This document shows, piece after piece, positions 20,337 through 23,180 of a DNA stretch of 23,180 bases; position 1 is the stretch's first letter; each line of letters starts with the position of its first letter. Location: the NCBI GenBank assembly GCA_937927965.1, contig CALEZA010000122.1:1-23180 (forward strand), in the 5' to 3' direction. The notes beneath the pieces are model-generated. The model did no database searches. It was not told the origin of the DNA and worked only from the letters and a program-made list of their open reading frames with translations. A program made the position numbers and the translations under genes. The DNA is from an uncultured Candidatus Planktophila sp. (GTDB lineage: Bacteria > Actinomycetota > Actinomycetes > Nanopelagicales > Nanopelagicaceae).

Positions 20337-22072
20337 ACCTTCTCCTTTTTAACGCGGTCTAAGCTCACCTGTAATATTGCAAGCATCTCTTTCTTACGGC
20401 GTGCAGCATCTGCTGCATCAATTGCTTCTTGTCGCGCAAGTTCTCGTGAATGTTCGAGAATGAGTTTTGCCTCTAGCTCAAAACCATAGAATCCAATAGC
20501 TCCCCCGATTTCGTGGGTGACATCTTTGAGTTTATCTGGGCTCGCTTGGGTGATTCGCTCTATCGCTCGCACAAGAACGCCTTCACGACGCTGAAGAATT
20601 AATTTCTCTTCATCTTCTAAATATGAGGGAAGTTCAATGATAAAAGTGGTTCCAAGTCCTAGTTTGCTCTCCACTTCAACTGTGCCACCATGGAGGCGCA
20701 CAGATTGATCCACAATGGATAGTCCTAAACCGGTGCCTTGGAATTGGTCTGCGACAGCATTCTTGGCGCGAAAAAAGCGTTGAAATAGCTTATCCATATC
20801 CTCTTCTGGAATTCCTATGCCTTGATCGCTCACCCGAATTCGAATGACTGGCAGCCCTGCCTCTTGAGCATTAACCATTGAGAACTCTACCGATGAATCC
20901 TTCGGGCTGAATTTAATTGCATTGCCTAAAAGATTTAGGAAGACCTGGCTTAATTGTCCAGCATCTCCTCTGACAAAATAGTTCTGTTCTGGATCAAAAT
21001 TAAATGCCACCTTGATATTGGCCGAATTTGAGTTGGGCTGAAGAACGAAGATTGCGTTATCAATCACCTTTACTAAATCGACTTTAGCGTCGGCAATCTT
21101 TCCTTCGGATGCGTCAATTTTACTAAGGGAGAGAATAGATTCAACAAGATTGAGTAGAATTTGAGCGTTGCGTTCAAGGACTTCGAGATACTGAGAAAGA
21201 TCCTTAACTCCAATACTCTCTTTCTCTTCTTTAATCACATCGATATATCCGATAATTGAGGTGAGAGGTGTGCGGAGTTCATGGTTGACTGTTGAAATAA
21301 AGGCGTTCTTTGCATGATCTAAATCGAGGAGTTTATTGACCTCAACTTGTGCAAGGCTAAGTTCGGCTAGAGTTTTCTCTAATCTGAGTTGCTCGGATTC
21401 AATAATTTCACGAGCGAGTCTATAGTTTCTGAAATTCGAGCGAACATTGAGTGCAAGGAAAAGTGCACTAAAGAATATGAAGATGTAAAAGAAGATGAGC
21501 TGACGATGGCTTCCGTCTGCAATTTTCTTAGCTTTCACCGCCTCGGCCCGATCGATAAACTGTTGATAGGAGACAACCAAATCTCTTGCTGAGGCTAAAA
21601 TTTGATCAACCACTGGTGCTACTTGCTCCTGCACCTGAGCATGCATATTCTCGGGAAGAATTCCTGGTACAGAATTTGAAACTATGCGATCGGCAGTTTT
21701 TAGAGAGTTCCAATATGTGGCATCAGCACGCTCTCCCATTGATTTGCCGCTTGCATCAATGACAGAGAGGCGCTGAGCCAAGAGATTTCTGGCTATCTGG
21801 ACCTGTCTGCGAGTAGTACCCCCGTTGGACCATTGAGCCAATCTGGTGGCATATACGAGGGTTTCACGCTGGGTGAAGATGATTGAGGCAGCTGGTGTCT
21901 CCACATCGCTTAACACCTTTGCCTGCTTCACGGTGACTTGAGACTGCATCAAGGTCGTGACACCAACACCCAAGAGCGCGATCAGTGCGACGGCGGCAAT
22001 AATGTATTGATTGCGCGTCACACTAAATCGCGTGATGGAGTTGATATCAGGGGCTGTGCGGTCAGTTGCCAT
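20333..22072 (-). CDS. Membrane sensor histidine kinase with C-terminal Hpt-like domain
   Basis: From ATG 22072 the protein has 579 residues: TM1 (about 22-43), an extracytoplasmic helical sensor region (44-190), TM2 (191-209), a coiled-coil linker (210-255), HisKA with phospho-His264 in NHELRTP, and an HATPase domain with N box (NLLGNAIKFSP, about 380-390), G1 box Asp416 (SDQGIGIP) and G2 box GTGLGLSIV (446-454). After the catalytic domain comes an extra helical segment (about 495-579) with THEIGGAIGFYGFELEAK, matching the Hpt pattern H-x-x-x-G-x-x-x-x-x-G-x-x-x-L with His520. The usual Lys after the His position is Gly here, so Hpt function is likely but unproven. I reject the longer start at 22111, which overlaps the previous gene. 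Two bases separate the gene from the upstream stop, and it overlaps the regulator gene by ATGA. Confidence 0.92.
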   Translation of the reverse strand: MATDRTAPDINSITRFSVTRNQYIIAAVALIALLGVGVTTLMQSQVTVKQAKVLSDVETPAASIIFTQRETLVYATRLAQWSNGGTTRRQVQIARNLLAQRLSVIDASGKSMGERADATYWNSLKTADRIVSNSVPGILPENMHAQVQEQVAPVVDQILASARDLVVSYQQFIDRAEAVKAKKIADGSHRQLIFFYIFIFFSALFLALNVRSNFRNYRLAREIIESEQLRLEKTLAELSLAQVEVNKLLDLDHAKNAFISTVNHELRTPLTSIIGYIDVIKEEKESIGVKDLSQYLEVLERNAQILLNLVESILSLSKIDASEGKIADAKVDLVKVIDNAIFVLQPNSNSANIKVAFNFDPEQNYFVRGDAGQLSQVFLNLLGNAIKFSPKDSSVEFSMVNAQEAGLPVIRIRVSDQGIGIPEEDMDKLFQRFFRAKNAVADQFQGTGLGLSIVDQSVRLHGGTVEVESKLGLGTTFIIELPSYLEDEEKLILQRREGVLVRAIERITQASPDKLKDVTHEIGGAIGFYGFELEAKLILEHSRELARQEAIDAADAARRKKEMLAILQVSLDRVKKEKV

Positions 22073-22074
22073 AT

Positions 22075-22581
22075 TTACTTCACAGAGATTGTGGCGATAG
22101 ACCAATTCCATGCGTCAAGATTTTTGGCCCAGGAAGATGAATCTGAATAGATGATGCGTATGGGCCCGCCTTGGTCATAGGGGATGTCTTTACCTTCGAG
22201 CTTAATTGCAAGCAGGGCATTTGCTCCAAGAAATTTGGAGGCAGTAGATGAGAAAACATAATCATTGAGTGCTCTGGTGAGCACTACATCTTTACCTGAT
22301 ATTCCAGCAAGAGCAAAGAGAGTTTTCAAAGGGATAACGGTAAAGTTTTGGCGCTTTTTAATAAATGGTTCATAGATTGAAATCTTTTCACTCTTGACTT
22401 TAGCAAGAGCTGCAGAGGTGAAGGAAACCTTCTTCTTTCCCTTGCTCACCACGAAGATCACTTCATTAGGGCCAGCTGGATCTACCTTTGAAGTTCCATA
22501 GGGATTGGAATTAGAGGCGGCATGTGCTCCTAATGGCGCTAACACGAGAACTGCAATCAGTGCATAAACGATCTTCTTCAT
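22075..22581 (-). CDS. Small secreted SUOX-fold-like (putative pterin-binding) protein
   Basis: From ATG 22581 the product has 168 residues with a clear signal peptide (1-21, AHA before the cut). The mature part follows the pattern of the molybdopterin-oxidoreductase-like fold (PF00174 relatives): F-T-S-A-A-L (about 54-59), VIPLKTLFALAGI (82-94), ALNDYVF (104-110), LLAIKLEGKDI (123-133), GGPIRIIY (138-145) and a closing W-x-W-S-I-x-x-I-x-V. The cofactor-ligating Cys of true sulfite oxidases is absent; the mature chain has no Cys at all. Stand-alone periplasmic proteins of this type, such as PruR, bind pterins and signal through a neighbouring membrane protein. Its place four bases after the receiver gene and two bases before the kinase gene suggests it presents a ligand to that kinase. 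The longer start at 22638 is less likely since it would hide the signal peptide. Confidence 0.75.
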   Translation of the reverse strand: MKKIVYALIAVLVLAPLGAHAASNSNPYGTSKVDPAGPNEVIFVVSKGKKKVSFTSAALAKVKSEKISIYEPFIKKRQNFTVIPLKTLFALAGISGKDVVLTRALNDYVFSSTASKFLGANALLAIKLEGKDIPYDQGGPIRIIYSDSSSWAKNLDAWNWSIATISVK

Positions 22582-22585
22582 ATTC

Positions 22586-22984
22586 TCACTTCTCTCCGAT
22601 AGGGGTGGCGAAGAGGGCATGAACCTTCTCCCGAACATTATTTCCTCTAAAAGGTTTAACGATATAGGAGTTAGCTCCCAGCGCCAGCGCCTTATCTATA
22701 TCTTCAGTTGATGATTTTGCTGTAATCATCATGACGGGGATTTCCCGAATATTCTTATTGGAACCTGAGCGAATCTCCTTGAGTACATCAAGCCCTGATA
22801 ATCCAGGCATCATTACGTCGAGAAGTACAAGGTCTATCTGATTTGCATTGAGGATAGCGAGAGCCTTCTCCCCATCAGCTGCTGAGAAGACATGAAATCC
22901 CTCAGAGTCGAGGAAGTGGACGACGAGATCTCGCACATCTTGGTTATCATCAACGACTAGAACAGATTTCGGTTTGTCATTCAT
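22586..22984 (-). CDS. Stand-alone receiver (CheY-like) response regulator
   Basis: The 132-residue protein is a receiver domain only: Asp12/Asp13 in LVVDDNQD, phosphoacceptor Asp56 in LVLLDVMMPG, Thr88 in MMITAK and Lys110 in VKPF. There is no output domain. As first gene of the operon with a kinase that carries an Hpt-like domain, it could serve as the intermediate receiver of a phosphorelay or as a phosphate sink; Spo0F and ArcB-type systems are the models. I choose ATG 22984 because AGGTAGG lies seven bases upstream (22998-22992); an in-frame ATG at 23005 would add seven residues and has no good ribosome site. Its stop is four bases before the start of the next gene. Confidence 0.93.
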   Translation of the reverse strand: MNDKPKSVLVVDDNQDVRDLVVHFLDSEGFHVFSAADGEKALAILNANQIDLVLLDVMMPGLSGLDVLKEIRSGSNKNIREIPVMMITAKSSTEDIDKALALGANSYIVKPFRGNNVREKVHALFATPIGEK

Positions 22985-22991
22985 TTGTGAA

Positions 22992-23024
22992 CCTACCTCT
23001 CTCATTTCGTGACCCTTGCTATAT
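22992..23024 (-). promoter_or_regulatory. Possible promoter -10 and ribosome site of the signalling operon
   Basis: On the minus strand TATAGC (23023-23018) could be a -10 box giving a leader of about 27 bases that carries AGGTAGG (22998-22992). The -35 region is poor. Upstream, AGGAG (23054-23058) and CTCCT (23066-23070) form a small inverted repeat around an AGCGCT palindrome. The ribosome site is the firm part; the promoter is tentative. Confidence 0.35.
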
Positions 23025-23092
23025 GAGGAGAGTAGACCTAGAAAGCTTGCAGTAGGAGCGCTTTTCTCCTTCGTATAGTCCTCAGGAACAAA

Positions 23093-23114
23093 CTGTGAGG
23101 AATCCGTGAGGATT
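23093..23114 (+). promoter_or_regulatory. PhoB/OmpR-type 11-bp direct repeat operator
   Basis: CTGTGAGGAAT (23093-23103) is followed directly by CCGTGAGGATT (23104-23114); nine of eleven positions match and GTGAGGA is identical in both, one helical turn apart. Head-to-tail 11-bp repeats are how OmpR/PhoB winged-helix dimers bind DNA. The site ends six bases before the -10 box of the plus-strand gene, where the -35 box would be, and lies upstream of the operon that encodes such a regulator. Confidence 0.5.
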
Positions 23115-23120
23115 GACCTC

Positions 23121-23126
23121 TACCTT
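23121..23126 (+). promoter_or_regulatory. -10 box of a leaderless promoter for the right-edge gene
   Basis: TACCTT is followed by six bases and then ATG 23133, the same arrangement as for guaB1 and the cutinase gene. No Shine-Dalgarno sequence is present. The -35 position is taken by the direct repeat, which would suit an activator-dependent promoter. Confidence 0.5.
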
Positions 23127-23132
23127 GCCGAT

Positions 23133-23180
23133 ATGAGAATCAATCGCAAGTGGGCAGGGCGCACAGTAATCGCACTGATT
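23133..23180 (+). CDS. Start of an unidentified gene, probably exported or membrane protein
   Basis: The ATG at 23133 opens sixteen codons to the window edge (MRINRKWAGRTVIALI). A basic start followed by a hydrophobic run suggests a signal peptide or first membrane helix, but too little is visible for a family. The start is supported by the leaderless-type -10 box. It is divergent from the signalling operon and is a candidate target of it. Confidence 0.5.
   Translation, partial: MRINRKWAGRTVIALI

Noticed and set aside
22073..22111. Longer start of the histidine kinase at 22111
   Set aside because: It would overlap the preceding gene by more than 30 bases in another frame, while ATG 22072 follows that gene's stop by two bases and is followed by a normal cytoplasmic N-terminus.
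22582..22638. Longer start of the secreted SUOX-like protein at 22638
   Set aside because: It would place a polar 19-residue extension before an otherwise typical signal peptide and overlap the receiver gene; MKKIVYAL at 22581 is the natural start.

Overview
The window looks like the chromosome of an actinobacterium with moderate GC (about half, judged by eye). Four observations support this: a GuaB1-type IMPDH/GMP-reductase paralogue of the kind found in Mycobacterium and relatives, a secreted cutinase-family hydrolase, three start codons placed exactly six bases after a TANNNT -10 box (leaderless transcripts, common in Actinomycetota), and secreted proteins with fibronectin type III and InlB-type repeats. 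The low GC for the phylum would suit a small-genome aquatic lineage such as the acI/Nanopelagicales group. That placement is inference.

Layout. Positions 1-606 (minus) hold the first 202 codons of a secreted cutinase-like serine hydrolase that runs off the left edge. It is divergent from guaB1 (772-2208, plus); both have leaderless promoters. A 147-bp regulatory gap then leads into one giant gene (2356-17913, plus; 5185 residues). It encodes a secreted modular surface protein: signal peptide, a three-fold Cys-paired N-terminal module, 26 InlB/Flg_new-type repeats in two arrays, four polyglycine-rich domains of two kinds, three concanavalin/LamG-like lectin domains, ten fibronectin III domains and a Pro/Lys-rich tail. 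Several large domains sit inside InlB-type repeats rather than between them. A multi-pass membrane protein with a small ectodomain (17910-19649) overlaps its stop by ATGA and is probably its partner; neither has a recognisable sortase signal.

On the minus strand, directly convergent with the membrane protein gene, is a tightly packed four-gene signalling operon read from 22984 to 19650: a stand-alone receiver protein, a small secreted protein resembling the SUOX-fold/pterin-binding family, a membrane histidine kinase with a C-terminal Hpt-like domain, and an OmpR/PhoB-type response regulator. The parts match a phosphorelay whose receiver has been split off from the kinase, with a periplasmic ligand-binding partner. 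Divergent from this operon a new plus-strand gene starts at 23133 and leaves the window. Its leaderless promoter carries an 11-bp direct repeat of the layout used by PhoB/OmpR-type regulators, so it may be a target of the system.

The most novel content is the giant adhesin-like protein with nested domain insertions and ALK/LTK-like polyglycine domains, coupled to a membrane partner, and the adjacent pterin-type phosphorelay. All functional links between them are inferred from position; no similarity search was run.
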